Origin: Bog-756 sp963778165
GTDB lineage: Bacteria > Actinomycetota > Acidimicrobiia > Acidimicrobiales > RAAP-2
Length of the DNA: 64,000 nt
Direction of reading: 5' to 3'
Assembly (NCBI GenBank): GCA_963778165.1
Contig: CAVZTE010000007.1
Coordinates: 434,001 to 498,000 of the forward strand
In this document: positions 47,222 through 56,597 of the stretch, piece by piece
How positions within the stretch are numbered: position 1 is the first letter of the stretch
How the letters are laid out: every line of letters starts with the position of its first letter
Made by a program: the position numbers and the translations under genes
Notes under the pieces: model-generated
Told to the model about the DNA's origin: nothing
Databases searched by the model: none
Seen by the model: only the letters and a program-made list of their open reading frames with translations

Positions 47222-47683
47222 TTACTCGGACGCCCCTGAGCCGGCGAACATGTCGCCGAGGGAGCCGTTGAGCTTGGTAAGCACGCGAGCGGCATCTGCC
47301 CGCTCGGCCTCGCCCCAATCGCTGAACATCTCCCGCAGGACGCGCCGACGCTCGTGTTCGACCTCGCGCATGATTCGTCTGCCCTCCGAAGTGACGGACA
47401 GGGTCGAAGAGCGTCCGTCGGAGGGGTTCGGGCGACGCGCCACAAGGCCACTGCCGACCAGGGCCGTCACCTGGCGGGTGACGGTTGAGGCGTCGAGATG
47501 GAGGGCCTCGGCCAAGGCGTTGGTGTGCGCCGCGCCCAGCTGTTCGAGGGTCCGGAGGGCCAGATAGCCGGCCCGGTCTACTCGGACATACAGGGAGCTC
47601 TTGCGGCCGAAGGTCTCCAACATCCGGACCAGGGTGAGGAGCTCGAGCTCGATGATCGGAATGGGGTCGCGGTCGCTGTCCAC
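47222..47683 (-). CDS. MarR family transcriptional regulator
   Basis: 153 residues. The winged helix is GYLALRTLEQLGAAHTNALAEALHLDASTVTRQVTALVGSGLVARRPNPSDGRSSTLSVTSEG with the flanking helices for dimerisation. It is divergent from a universal stress protein gene over an 84-base AT-rich spacer (TATCATACATACATATTC), which probably contains its operator. Confidence 0.86.
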   Translation of the reverse strand: MDSDRDPIPIIELELLTLVRMLETFGRKSSLYVRVDRAGYLALRTLEQLGAAHTNALAEALHLDASTVTRQVTALVGSGLVARRPNPSDGRSSTLSVTSEGRRIMREVEHERRRVLREMFSDWGEAERADAARVLTKLNGSLGDMFAGSGASE

Positions 47684-47767
47684 GGGGTTTCAATCGTGCT
47701 GGGAATGGATAAGATGTTTGGAAAGTAGCTGTATCATACATACATATTCGCTCGAGAGGAGACGGAG

Positions 47768-48256
47768 ATGCGCGGACCCATCGTGGTTGGTACCGACGGC
47801 TCCGAAACCAGCCGGCTGGCCATCGAAGAGGGGGCCCTGCTCTCCAAGGGGACCGGGGAACCGGTGACATTGGTCTTCGTTCGACAACCTCGACTGGCCG
47901 GGCTGAGTGCCGTTGGGGGTGGGGGCCTGGGTGTCGCCGTCGAGCAGGAAGCGCTGGATGGCAGTCAGTGTCTGGCCGAGGCGCAGGGCATCGCCATCCT
48001 CGATGCTGCCGGCGTCAGCTGGAGCTTTGTGGTTCGCACCGGTGATCCGGCGACCGAGCTGATGCGGGCCGCCGGTGAGTCTGGTGCTGACACCATCGTG
48101 GTCGCAGGTCGGCGGCACGGGGTGATCGGTGGCATCGCCTACGGGTCGGTCTGCACCCATCTGCTGCACCGCTGGCCCCACTCGCTCCTCGTCGTTCACC
48201 GACCGTCGAGCCCGGCCGGCGCCCAGGCGGACAAAAGGTTGGCATCCGGCCAGTGA
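47768..48256 (+). CDS. universal stress protein (UspA family)
   Basis: 162 residues with one USP domain. The ATP-type motif starts GPIVVGTDGSETSRLAIEEG and ends VVAGRRHGVIGGIAYGSVCTHLLHRWPHSLLVVH. The usual GxxG(x9)G(S/T) element is preserved only loosely. It faces a MarR-type regulator that may repress it. A ~15-residue tail is non-conserved. Confidence 0.82.
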   Translation: MRGPIVVGTDGSETSRLAIEEGALLSKGTGEPVTLVFVRQPRLAGLSAVGGGGLGVAVEQEALDGSQCLAEAQGIAILDAAGVSWSFVVRTGDPATELMRAAGESGADTIVVAGRRHGVIGGIAYGSVCTHLLHRWPHSLLVVHRPSSPAGAQADKRLASGQ

Positions 48257-48417
48257 CCCCGGCCGTGGGCCAGCGCGGCACCCGACGGCGCAAGTACGTC
48301 CACTCGACGGAGAGTTGGGTGAAGAGGCCGGCACGGCTCGCCTCGAGGTCGGCGACCCGTCCGAGGTCGGAGCCGGCGACGTGGCCGACAATTGACCCGA
48401 GGTTTAGTTAAGTAAGT

Positions 48418-48453
48418 ACTTGAGTTTATTTGAACGGCTCCGTATACTCAAGT
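48418..48453 (+). promoter_or_regulatory. ArsR-gene promoter with overlapping 8-bp inverted repeat
   Basis: -35 TTGAGT (48420-48425) and -10 TATACT (48443-48448) are separated by exactly 17 bases. ACTTGAGT (48418-48425) and its perfect complement ACTCAAGT (48446-48453) cover both hexamers. The ATG at 48456 is 7 bases after the -10, so the mRNA is probably leaderless and the operator autoregulatory. Confidence 0.75.
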
Positions 48454-48455
48454 GC

Positions 48456-48800
48456 ATGGTTAACCAAACGGCGGACCTGGACCGGACCTTCCAGGCGCTG
48501 GCCGACCACACCAGGCGCACCATGGTGGAGCGGCTGACCTGGGGACCCGCCTCGGTTAGCGAACTGGCCGAGCCGCTGGCCATGTCTCTGGCTGCCGTCC
48601 TCCAACACGTGCAGGTCCTCGAGTCCTGCGGGCTGGTGAAGACCGAGAAGGTCGGGAGGACGCGCACCTGCCGGATCGACAGCGCCGCCATGACCGCGGC
48701 CGAACAGTGGATCACCGAGCGCCGCCGGACCTGGGAGACCCGCTTGGACCGCCTCGGCGACCTTCTCGACCAAGGAGCAACGAGTGAGGAGCGACCATGA
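48456..48800 (+). CDS. ArsR/SmtB-type winged-helix repressor
   Basis: 114 residues. The HTH is DLDRTFQALADHTRRTMVERLTWGPASVSELAEPLAMSLAAVLQHVQVLESCGLVKTEKVGRTRTCRID, the SdpR-like branch that lacks metal Cys motifs. The ATG at 48456 is chosen over an upstream frame start because a consensus promoter ends just before it. It is translationally coupled to an AHSA1 gene by ATGA, a frequent pairing. Confidence 0.86.
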   Translation: MVNQTADLDRTFQALADHTRRTMVERLTWGPASVSELAEPLAMSLAAVLQHVQVLESCGLVKTEKVGRTRTCRIDSAAMTAAEQWITERRRTWETRLDRLGDLLDQGATSEERP

Positions 48801-49261
48801 CCTTGTCCACCACCGCCCATGACACCTTCGTCATAGAGCGGACCTACGACGTCCCGGTGAGTGAAGTCTTCCGGGCCTGGGCCGATCCCGAACTGAAGGC
48901 CCATTGGTTCGCAGGCTCCGCCGATGCGCTGGGGACGGGCTACGAACTCGACTTCCGGGTCGGTGGCCGTGAGGTCAACCGTGGCGGGCCTCCCGGCGGC
49001 CCGGTCTACCTCTACGAATCACGGTTCAAGGACATCGTGCCCGACGAGCGGATCGTCTACACCTACGAGATGTATGCCGATGAGGTTCGGCTCTCCGTCT
49101 CGGTGGCCACCATCGAGTTCCGTGGCGAACAGTCGACCACCCGACTCGTGCTGACCGAACAGGGCGTGTTTCTCGACGATCACGACACCGCGGCTCAGCG
49201 GGAAGAAGGCACCCGGACCCTTCTGGAGTCGCTGGCCACCAGCCTGTGCCGAGGCGCTTGA
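48797..49261 (+). CDS. AHSA1/SRPBCC domain protein
   Basis: 154 residues. The helix-grip fold has FVIERTYDVPVSEVFRAWADPELKAHWFAG, YELDFRVGGREV, DERIVYTYEMY and TTRLVLTEQGVFLDDHDT. Such proteins paired with ArsR-type regulators are usually stress- or ligand-responsive with unknown ligands. The start overlaps the ArsR stop (ATGA). Confidence 0.85.
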   Translation: MTLSTTAHDTFVIERTYDVPVSEVFRAWADPELKAHWFAGSADALGTGYELDFRVGGREVNRGGPPGGPVYLYESRFKDIVPDERIVYTYEMYADEVRLSVSVATIEFRGEQSTTRLVLTEQGVFLDDHDTAAQREEGTRTLLESLATSLCRGA

Positions 49262-49536
49262 GCGTTCCGGCTGCGACTCCAGTCTGGAGGGCCACACCAG
49301 ACGGGCCATTGTTTTCACCGAAGGTGAGCAAATCAATGGGAGAGCATGCAAGACGCTGGTACGCGCCGCGGTGATCCTGAACCGGTCCAAAGCGAGAGCG
49401 CTGATCGATCGTATCGAGCACCGCTCGAGGTGATCGCGCCTGTTCCGGCCCGGTGTGCACCGGTTGACCGCCGGCCTCGAGAGCAGCAACGATGGCTACC
49501 ATAGTTTTCTGAGCAACGACCCAGGAGCCTTGTGGA

Positions 49537-51711
49537 ATGCCCGCATCAGCCGCTGGATTCTCGCCACGGATCGTCGACAGCCTCGTTGATGCGTTAGTGG
49601 TCATCGAGGACAGCGGCCGTGTTCTCTACGCCAATCCGGCGCTGGGCCGTCTCTTGGGGTACAAGATCGGCGGGCTGTTCGGTATGCCCTTCGCCGACTT
49701 CCTCCCCGAGAAAGTGCGAACCCAGTACTGGGCGGAGTTCATCGCTTGGATGAAGATGGACCCGCCGCCCCGCAGTCCAGGTCCCACCCGGATCGAACTG
49801 CTCCACGCTGATGGCTCGGCCATGCCCGTGGACGTGGCAACCTTTTTGGTCGCACCGGAGCAGGGGCCCCGTTTGGTCATAGCGGCGTTGTGGGACGTAA
49901 GGCTCCGGGTGGACGTCGACCGGTTTCAACAGGTTGCCGACGACTTGATGGCGTTGCTGGCCGAGGCCTCCGGAGACATCGGGCCCGTGGTCACCCAGTT
50001 CCTCGGGGTCATCGCCGGCAGCCTCGACTTCGACGTTGCCATCGCCTGGCGGTGGGACGCCGATCAGGAGCTGCTCTCCTGCGAGCACGCCTGGAGCAAG
50101 GACTCGTCTTGCGAAGCTCTGCTCAAGGCGTCGATTGGCATGACGGCTCGTCCGGGCCAGGGGCTGGCCGGACTGGTGGCCGACTCCAACAAGCCGCGAT
50201 GGTTCGGCGACCTGGCCGACTCCCAACATCTCCGCCGTCACGAGGCCATCGTGGAGGACGGCTTGAAGAGTGCCTTCAACTTCCCGGTCCGCACCCACGA
50301 CCACCTGGTCGGGGTGGTCGAGCTGTTTGGCAAGACCAAGACTCGACCGGACCGGGCCCTGTTCGACGCCGTGGCCGAAATCGGGGCGAGCCTGGGGAGC
50401 TTCATCGAGCGGCTCGAGCTGGAGGACGAGCGGAACAATCTCCTGTTGGCGCTGGAAGCCGCCCGGGCCGAGCTGGCCTTCCTGCTCCAAGCCAACGTGG
50501 CACTGGTGCAGGCCCGGAGCTTCGAAGAGGCCGTCCATCGACTGGGGGAGGTGGCGGTGCCGACGCTCGGGGACATCTGTCTCATCGATGTCGTGGGTGC
50601 CGATGGGCTGCTCGAGCGGCTGGTGGCTCGCCATGCCGACCCCGAGAAGCAGTCGCTGGTTGACGGTCTCCTGGGTCTCCCGCCCGACCTGGCCGGGTCC
50701 CATCCGGCCGCCCTGGCCGTCCGGACCCAGCAGCCGCAATGGTCAGTCGACATGGGCGCGGACTTCATGACCAGCACGACCCAGGGTCGAGACCACTTCG
50801 AGCTCACCCAGGCTCTGGGCTTTCGATCGTTCGTCTCGGTGCCGTTGATCGCCGGAGATGAGTCGATCGGCTCCCTCACGGTCATCACCACCGATGAGGG
50901 CCGCTCGTTCGGTGACCGGGAGCTGCACCTGGCCGAGAGCCTGGCTCGCCAGGTGGCCCGAGCAGTCGAACGGGCCCGGTCCTTCGACGAGCAGTCCACC
51001 ATCGCCCGAAATCTGCAGACGAGCCTGCTGCCTTCGGTGCCCACGCACGTCGGCGGGGCAGAAGTGGCCGTGCGCTACGATGCCTCGGCTCGCGGCGCCC
51101 AGGTGGGTGGGGACTTCTATGACGTGATCCCCCTGGGCCACAATCGTTTGGCTCTGACCATCGGTGACGTCGAAGGTCATGACATGACGGCGGCGACGGT
51201 CATGGGACAGCTGAGGAGCGCCATCCGGGCCTACCTGTTCATCACCGAAGATCCGGGAGAGCTCCTCGGTCTGGCCCATCGGTTCCACCTCGGCCAGGAA
51301 GCCGGCCGCTTTGCCACCGCACTGATCGCCATTGTGGACACCGTGTCGGGCGAGGTGGCCATGGCCTCGGCCGGCCATCCGCCTCCGGTGCTCCAACATC
51401 CGGGCCGGCCCCTGTGCTCCATGGAGGTGACCCCGGGGCCTCCCCTCGGGATCGGCGGCGTACCCGGGCGCTACCCGGTGACCACCGCCGGGCTGTCGAC
51501 CTCCGACGTCCTGGCCTTCTACACCGACGGCCTCATCGATGTCGGCCATAGCAGTGCCGGCGTACGGATGGAACGGTTGGGCCGGGCCCTGGCCGGCTCC
51601 GCAAGCCAGTCGAGTGACCAGATCGCCGAAGGGATCATGTCCACGCTGATGGAGGTGGGCCAACGAATCGACGACGGCGCCCTCTTGGTGGTCAAGTTCG
51701 CCCTCCCCTAG
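49537..51711 (+). CDS. PAS-GAF-GAF-SpoIIE serine phosphatase
   Basis: 724 residues. PAS (about 10-125) contains SGRVLYANPALGRLLGYKIGGLFGMPF. GAF 1 is about 150-290 (GPVVTQFLGVIAGSLDFDVAIAWRW ... FNFPVRTHDHLVGVVELFG) and GAF 2 about 315-470. The SpoIIE domain (about 480-720) has TIARNLQTSLLPSVPTHVGG, GAQVGGDFYDVIPLGHNRLALTIGDVEGHDMTAA and VLAFYTDGLIDV. It is cytosolic and probably acts on STAS-type antagonists, without one next to it. Confidence 0.9.
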   Translation: MPASAAGFSPRIVDSLVDALVVIEDSGRVLYANPALGRLLGYKIGGLFGMPFADFLPEKVRTQYWAEFIAWMKMDPPPRSPGPTRIELLHADGSAMPVDVATFLVAPEQGPRLVIAALWDVRLRVDVDRFQQVADDLMALLAEASGDIGPVVTQFLGVIAGSLDFDVAIAWRWDADQELLSCEHAWSKDSSCEALLKASIGMTARPGQGLAGLVADSNKPRWFGDLADSQHLRRHEAIVEDGLKSAFNFPVRTHDHLVGVVELFGKTKTRPDRALFDAVAEIGASLGSFIERLELEDERNNLLLALEAARAELAFLLQANVALVQARSFEEAVHRLGEVAVPTLGDICLIDVVGADGLLERLVARHADPEKQSLVDGLLGLPPDLAGSHPAALAVRTQQPQWSVDMGADFMTSTTQGRDHFELTQALGFRSFVSVPLIAGDESIGSLTVITTDEGRSFGDRELHLAESLARQVARAVERARSFDEQSTIARNLQTSLLPSVPTHVGGAEVAVRYDASARGAQVGGDFYDVIPLGHNRLALTIGDVEGHDMTAATVMGQLRSAIRAYLFITEDPGELLGLAHRFHLGQEAGRFATALIAIVDTVSGEVAMASAGHPPPVLQHPGRPLCSMEVTPGPPLGIGGVPGRYPVTTAGLSTSDVLAFYTDGLIDVGHSSAGVRMERLGRALAGSASQSSDQIAEGIMSTLMEVGQRIDDGALLVVKFALP

Positions 51712-51773
51712 GCCGGACGCCCGTTGTCGGGGCGCGCCAGCAACGCAACCGGATCAAGGGATAGAACTGTTCC

Positions 51774-52328
51774 ATGGACAGCTCCCACTCGATACCGTCA
51801 CCCAACTCCCACACGCCCGAGGGCGGGGTGCTGCTCGGCAGTGATGGCGCCGCCAGGCGGCTGGTGCTGTTCGAAGATCCACAGTGCCCCTACTGCCGGC
51901 AGTTCGAGGAGGTGTGCGGGGGCGTGCTCCAACGGGCCCGGGAGGACGGCACCTGCGCCGTCGAGTACCGGATGCGGTGTTTCCTGGGGGTCGAGTCGGT
52001 GCGGGCGGACAATGCCCTGGCCCTGGCCGCCGAGGAGGGCCGATTCGATGAGCTCCGAACCGAGGTGTTCTCGTCCCAACCACCTGAGGGCACGGGCGGT
52101 TTCACCACGGCCGACCTCTTGGCCCTGGGTCGGGCGGTGGGCCTGACCAGCCCCCAGTACGTCTCAGGCGTCGAACAGGAGCGGTACAAGGCCTGGGTCC
52201 TGCAGCGGGAGGAGGCCTTTCAGGCCGAGGATCCCGTCGGGACTCCGGCGGCCTGGTTGGACGGCCGCCAGGTCGACCCCCGGACCTTGGGTGACCCCGA
52301 TGCCCTGGGGGCTCTGCTGCGCGGCTGA
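51774..52328 (+). CDS. DsbA-like thioredoxin-fold protein
   Basis: 184 residues. The redox centre is FEDPQCPYCRQFEEVC (CxxC), with the cis-Pro region VGTPAAWLDG. No signal peptide or membrane anchor is visible, so it is cytosolic or the N-terminus is misassigned; most actinobacterial relatives are exported. It follows the phosphatase by 62 bases and faces the kinase gene tail-to-tail. Confidence 0.8.
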   Translation: MDSSHSIPSPNSHTPEGGVLLGSDGAARRLVLFEDPQCPYCRQFEEVCGGVLQRAREDGTCAVEYRMRCFLGVESVRADNALALAAEEGRFDELRTEVFSSQPPEGTGGFTTADLLALGRAVGLTSPQYVSGVEQERYKAWVLQREEAFQAEDPVGTPAAWLDGRQVDPRTLGDPDALGALLRG

Positions 52329-52362
52329 CGGTGGAGGCCGATTCGGCTGGTCCGGTGTGGGC

Positions 52363-54135
52363 TCAGGTGGGACACCGTTGGTACGGGGAGTCGGCCGGCC
52401 AGTTCCAGTTGATGGTGACCACTCCGGCGGTGGGCTCGGTGGCGGAGGCCACGGCGGGATCGCCCCCGTCATCGCTCAGGGTCACCGTCTGACCCGGGCC
52501 CACGATGACCGGGGTGCCGCCTTCGCCGTACAGATAGGCCGGCACCGTGTCCCGCCCCCCCGACACCGCGGTCACGTTGAGCTGGACCGAGACATCGAAC
52601 ACCTCGATGGAGGCTTGGGTGGTGTTGGTGGCCGTGCCTTTGGCCGTCACGTTCCAGAATTGGCTGCCTTGGGACCCGTTGCTGGCGGTCACCGTCACCT
52701 CGGCCTGGGGAGACTCGGTCGGGCAGACCACTGTGGTGGCCGGGCTGGGCGGGGCTACGGCGTCGGCCCTTCCCGCCGTCGCCGTCGCCGGCGACGGGTG
52801 CCCGGCTCCACGGGCGCCGGGCGCGGTCGGACCATGGCCACCGGCACCGGAGTCCAGCTGCGAGGTCCGGACCCCGAGGTAGGTCAGGGCCACCAGGGCC
52901 ACCAGGCAGGCCACCGCCACCGCCCAGAGGTTGTTGCGGAGGACCGAACGGCGCCGTCGTGAGCCGGTGGTCACCACCGCCGCCCTTCGCATCGGGGCCG
53001 AGGCGGTCCGGGGACCGGTGGGGGCGGCCACCGGAGCCGGCGCCAGCCGCGGGCGGGACGGCATCAACGCCATCTGGCGGGCCCGGCTCTTCTCGTGACG
53101 GCACCACGGACATTCGTCGAGCTCCCGTCGGTAGTGGTGCTGAGGCTGTGCCTCGCAGATGGTCATGCTCTTCAACAGGGCCAGCAGGGCCTGGTTCCAT
53201 TCCTGCGCCGAAGGTCGCGCCCGGGGGTTGACCGCCCCGTCGGCGAAGGCCCGGGCGAACAGGCCTTGGATCTCCGGCGACAGGATCTCGTTGGACACGG
53301 CGCGTGGTCGAGGTCGGAGGCGGGGATCGCCCCCGTAGGCCCACACCCCTTCGAGGGCCAGATCCTGGCCGGTCGGTTTCTCGTCGGGCCCGCTCCACAC
53401 CCCTCGAAACGGGTGTTCGCCCTCCATGATGAGTTGATGGATGTGGATGGCCAGGGCGAACAGGTCTGACGAAGGGGCGCGGACGGTGTGTCCCCAGTTG
53501 GCCCGGAACAGCTCGGGTGGGGTGAACTCGGCCCGGCCCACCCGGCACAGGTAGTGGCGGCCCGAAGCCGCGGTGATCTGCATCGAGTCACAGTCGAGCA
53601 GCGTCACCCGGGCGTCCCGCCAAACCAGCACGTTGTTCTCGTTGAAGTCGCCGATGACCACCCCGGCCTGATGCAGGACCTGGGTCGCCAGGGCCAGGTT
53701 GGCCGCCGCCGTCACCAGGTAGGACCAGTCGATATGACGGGCCCATCGCGACGCCGAGGTCGACGACGATCTGCGGCCGTCGGAGGGATTGGCGACCCGG
53801 TGCAACGGCAGGGTCTTCGAGCGGTCGATGAGGGGCATGAGGTACCCGATGAAGTGGTCTCCGGACTCCACCAGATCAGTGGGCCAGGCCAGCAACATGT
53901 GGTCGGACTCGGCACTCCGGGTCCTGGCCGGCATGGCATCGGCCATGACCGTCAACCGGTCGGCCAACGACGGATCCCGTCCGATCTCGGCGTCGAAGTA
54001 GCGTTTGAGCACGTAGCCGTCCGGCTCGACCAGAGCGAACACCTCACCCTGACCGCCCGCTCCCAGCCGTTTGGCCAGGATCACCCGCTGCCCCCGGAGT
54101 GTGGCCAGCACCGGTCCGGCGAAGTCGGTACTCAC
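52363..54135 (-). CDS. protein kinase-like protein with zinc motif and membrane anchor (TerY-P triad)
   Basis: 590 residues. The N-terminal kinase lobe has a Gly loop GAGGQGEV (25-32) and K44. The catalytic loop is GDFNENN at 162-168 (no HRD) and the metal triplet is DCD at 181-183 (DFG-like). A putative zinc knuckle HH...CPWC lies near 333-345, a membrane helix at about 402-422, and a Thr/Val-rich beta domain at the C-terminus outside. It is next to a PP2C and a vWA gene on the same strand, the described TerY-P arrangement. The targets are unknown. Confidence 0.82.
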   Translation of the reverse strand: MSTDFAGPVLATLRGQRVILAKRLGAGGQGEVFALVEPDGYVLKRYFDAEIGRDPSLADRLTVMADAMPARTRSAESDHMLLAWPTDLVESGDHFIGYLMPLIDRSKTLPLHRVANPSDGRRSSSTSASRWARHIDWSYLVTAAANLALATQVLHQAGVVIGDFNENNVLVWRDARVTLLDCDSMQITAASGRHYLCRVGRAEFTPPELFRANWGHTVRAPSSDLFALAIHIHQLIMEGEHPFRGVWSGPDEKPTGQDLALEGVWAYGGDPRLRPRPRAVSNEILSPEIQGLFARAFADGAVNPRARPSAQEWNQALLALLKSMTICEAQPQHHYRRELDECPWCRHEKSRARQMALMPSRPRLAPAPVAAPTGPRTASAPMRRAAVVTTGSRRRRSVLRNNLWAVAVACLVALVALTYLGVRTSQLDSGAGGHGPTAPGARGAGHPSPATATAGRADAVAPPSPATTVVCPTESPQAEVTVTASNGSQGSQFWNVTAKGTATNTTQASIEVFDVSVQLNVTAVSGGRDTVPAYLYGEGGTPVIVGPGQTVTLSDDGGDPAVASATEPTAGVVTINWNWPADSPYQRCPT

Positions 54136-54148
54136 CCCGGGCCGCGAT

Positions 54149-54982
54149 TCAGTCCGGGCTCGGCTCGTGCACCGGACGGTCGGCCCCGGCCAGGGCCCGC
54201 TCAGGTCCGATCACCGCCTGGCCCGGGGCGAGATCGGAGTCGGGCGCTCCCGCCGCTCCCTTGACCCCGATGACCAGGGTCTTGTCGTCCCCACTCTGGT
54301 CATCGAGCCCAGAGAGGAACCGGCCCACGGCCCCGTTGTTGGACCCCTCGCTCCGGGCGTAGTTGAAGATGTCGTCGAAGAAGGGGGCGAACGGTTCGTA
54401 GGTGGTCAGATCGTCCAGGATCTTGAAGCGGAGCCCGTCGGTGGAGAGCGCGGCCGCTTGCACCGAGGCGGCCGGATAGGCATCGACCCGGAGGTGTGAC
54501 AGGGCGGAGTCAGCCGTCACGAACACCGTCTCGTTGACGTACTCGAACGACTCCGGGGGTGACGGCATCACCAGCGATCCGTCGTCGAGCATCAGCACGA
54601 TGATGGTGTCGCCGATCTGTCCGACCTCGACCACCTCGGGTCCGACCACCACCACTCCGAGGGTGGTGGCCAGATCGTCGAACTGGCACGGAGTCCGGCT
54701 GGCCACGTCGTCGAGCACCTCACGGACCCGTTCGAATCCATGGATGAGGCCTGAGCCGTCAACTGAAGGCACCGAGGTGTGGGTCCAGTCGAGGATGGCG
54801 GAGACCGCGGCATGCGAGCCGATGTCGGAGTGGGACCTCGATCCGGCCCCGTCCGCTATGGCCAGGACCAGCCGGTCGGCACCGATCTGCCACCCGAACG
54901 AGTCCTCGCAGCCGCGCCCCGCCACTTCGTGTGACGTTCCGGTCACGGCGTTGCCAATGGCCCTCCACACCGGCTTGGTCAC
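54149..54982 (-). CDS. PP2C-type serine/threonine phosphatase (TerY-P triad)
   Basis: 277 residues. The metal motif is LVLAIADGAGSRSHSDIGS (DGAG). Supporting parts are VVVVGPEVVEVGQIGDTIIVL and the C-terminal DDQSGDDKTLVIGVKG, with the conserved Asp-Asp pair. The family reverses Ser/Thr phosphorylation; the partner kinase follows 13 bases downstream. The N-terminus is typical of the vWA-kinase associated PP2C family rather than SpoIIE. Confidence 0.87.
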   Translation of the reverse strand: MTKPVWRAIGNAVTGTSHEVAGRGCEDSFGWQIGADRLVLAIADGAGSRSHSDIGSHAAVSAILDWTHTSVPSVDGSGLIHGFERVREVLDDVASRTPCQFDDLATTLGVVVVGPEVVEVGQIGDTIIVLMLDDGSLVMPSPPESFEYVNETVFVTADSALSHLRVDAYPAASVQAAALSTDGLRFKILDDLTTYEPFAPFFDDIFNYARSEGSNNGAVGRFLSGLDDQSGDDKTLVIGVKGAAGAPDSDLAPGQAVIGPERALAGADRPVHEPSPD

Positions 54983-55032
54983 CAGGGTGTCGCTAACTCA
55001 GACGGGCCGGCGCCCGCAGCCGAGGCCACTGC

Positions 55033-55740
55033 CTACCACTGCGCCCAGCCCTTCGGGGAGGGCAGGCCGAACTCCTGGGTGGCCTCGGCTTGGGACACCC
55101 CTTCGTCATTGGAGGAGAAGGTTCCCGAGTCCGAGACGGCGTGCATCGATGCCGACAGCCAGAGGAACATCTCCTTGAAGCTGAGGCCTTGGAGGCGCAC
55201 CGGCTCGCGGACATCGGAGAGCTGGGCCAGCGTGTTGATGTCCGCCTGGTCGCCGACACCCACGGTGAAGCAGGTCAAAGCCTTGGCCGCCTCCGCTTGG
55301 CGGACTCGCTCGGCCGCCGAGGCGAACTGCTCGGGATCAGTGGGCGTGCCGTCGGTGATGAGGAACAACCAGGGCCGGTAGTACTCCAGCCCCGACTGCT
55401 TGTAGGCCTGCTTCTGCGCCCCCAACTCGTCGAGCCCGAGGTCCAGGGCTGCGCCCATCGGCGTCGCCCCTTTGGCCACCAGGGTCTGGGGCTGGAGGTC
55501 GCGCCCCTCGGTGAACGGGATCTGGACCCGGGCCGTGCCACCGAAGGTGATCACGGAGACCTCGGTGCGCTTCTGAGCCAGGTCGTCAGCTTTTATCTCG
55601 TCACAGAAGACCTGAAAACCCTCGTTGAGCTGCCGGATCGGCTCGCCGCTCATGGAGCTCGACGTATCCAGGAGGAGGGCCACTGCGATGCGCGGGTCAG
55701 GGTTGTCCTCGTTGACTCGTGCATACAGTTCCTGCTCCAT
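55033..55740 (-). CDS. TerY-like von Willebrand factor A domain protein (TerY-P triad)
   Basis: 235 residues forming a single vWA domain with an intact metal-ion-dependent adhesion site: DTSSS at 25-29 (LLLDTSSSMSG), the Thr in AKGATPMGAALDLG, and Asp in FLITDGTPTD. No signal peptide is seen, so the protein is cytosolic. It is the first gene of the triad, with the phosphatase and kinase following, and GGAGAGG precedes the ATG. Confidence 0.88.
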   Translation of the reverse strand: MEQELYARVNEDNPDPRIAVALLLDTSSSMSGEPIRQLNEGFQVFCDEIKADDLAQKRTEVSVITFGGTARVQIPFTEGRDLQPQTLVAKGATPMGAALDLGLDELGAQKQAYKQSGLEYYRPWLFLITDGTPTDPEQFASAAERVRQAEAAKALTCFTVGVGDQADINTLAQLSDVREPVRLQGLSFKEMFLWLSASMHAVSDSGTFSSNDEGVSQAEATQEFGLPSPKGWAQW

Positions 55741-55909
55741 GCCTCTCCTTCCACCACGGCCGTAGCCATGCTCGATGCCGATGAACCTGAGGTACTCATG
55801 CCCAGCCCCTGGTGGGGATCATAGAGTCCGATCCGGGCTCCACTCCGGGGAGCCCGCCGTCGTGACGGTGGAAGGCTACCGTGCCCGGCGCCACGGGATG
55901 CCGGGGGGC

Positions 55910-56578
55910 TCAGCCGCCGAAACCACCGGCTCCGCCGCCAAACCCCCGTCCGCCGCCAAACCCTCCGACTGCGGTCACCCCGGCCTGGGTGGCCGACACC
56001 GAAGCCGCCGTCACCGAACCGTTCGATCCCTTGGTGCCCTGAACGGTCACCGTGTCACCGGGCTCGAGGGCGGAGAGGGACGACTTGGCGTTCCGGTCCA
56101 CGGTGGTGGTGGATCCGACGTCCACGGCCACCAGGCTGCCGGTGGAGGTCGTCACGTACAGGGTGTTGCCGATGATGTCGGTAACGGTGCCGGCGGTGAT
56201 GTCCGACGAGGCCGCAGGCGGGGTCGACCCGCCCGCCGCGGTGCTGCGGAACCTACTGGCGAACGACGGGAAGGCCGAGGCGCCGGCGGTGGTCGATGAC
56301 GACGAGGAGTGGCGTTGCATGTACGCCCCGCCCCAGATGCCCACGGAGGCCACCAACAGGACCAGCAGGACAGCCATGGGCCAGGGAACCCGGAACCCCT
56401 TGGCCGGTCCCCGGTTGGGCCAGTCGTCCTGCTCCCCCTGGAACAGGGAGTCCAGGTCTGACGGTGGGACAGGGGCATCGAGGGCAGGCGTGGTCGGGAT
56501 CTCCGCCGTGGCGTCGACCGGCAACTCCCCGGTGGGCGGACCGCTCTCGACGACGCGGTCTGAATCAGACGTGGACAT
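55910..56578 (-). CDS. membrane-anchored DUF5666-like protein
   Basis: 222 residues. An acidic cytoplasmic N-terminus precedes one membrane helix (PWPMAVLLVLLVASVGIWGGAYM). An exported small beta domain follows (ITAGTVTDIIGNTLYVTTSTG ... EPGDTVTVQGTKGSNGSVTAASV) that matches the DUF5666/OB-like pattern. A Gly/Phe-rich tail ends the protein, similar to tails of the adaptor encoded in the same operon. It is the last gene of the efflux operon, 19 bases after the permease. Confidence 0.75.
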   Translation of the reverse strand: MSTSDSDRVVESGPPTGELPVDATAEIPTTPALDAPVPPSDLDSLFQGEQDDWPNRGPAKGFRVPWPMAVLLVLLVASVGIWGGAYMQRHSSSSSTTAGASAFPSFASRFRSTAAGGSTPPAASSDITAGTVTDIIGNTLYVTTSTGSLVAVDVGSTTTVDRNAKSSLSALEPGDTVTVQGTKGSNGSVTAASVSATQAGVTAVGGFGGGRGFGGGAGGFGG

Positions 56579-56597
56579 GGACGTGCACCTCTCTGGA

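Noticed and set aside
49019..49604. Minus-strand frames across 49.0-49.6 kb
   Set aside because: They overlap the AHSA1 and phosphatase genes and show no family features; the 275-base gap itself holds nothing recognisable.
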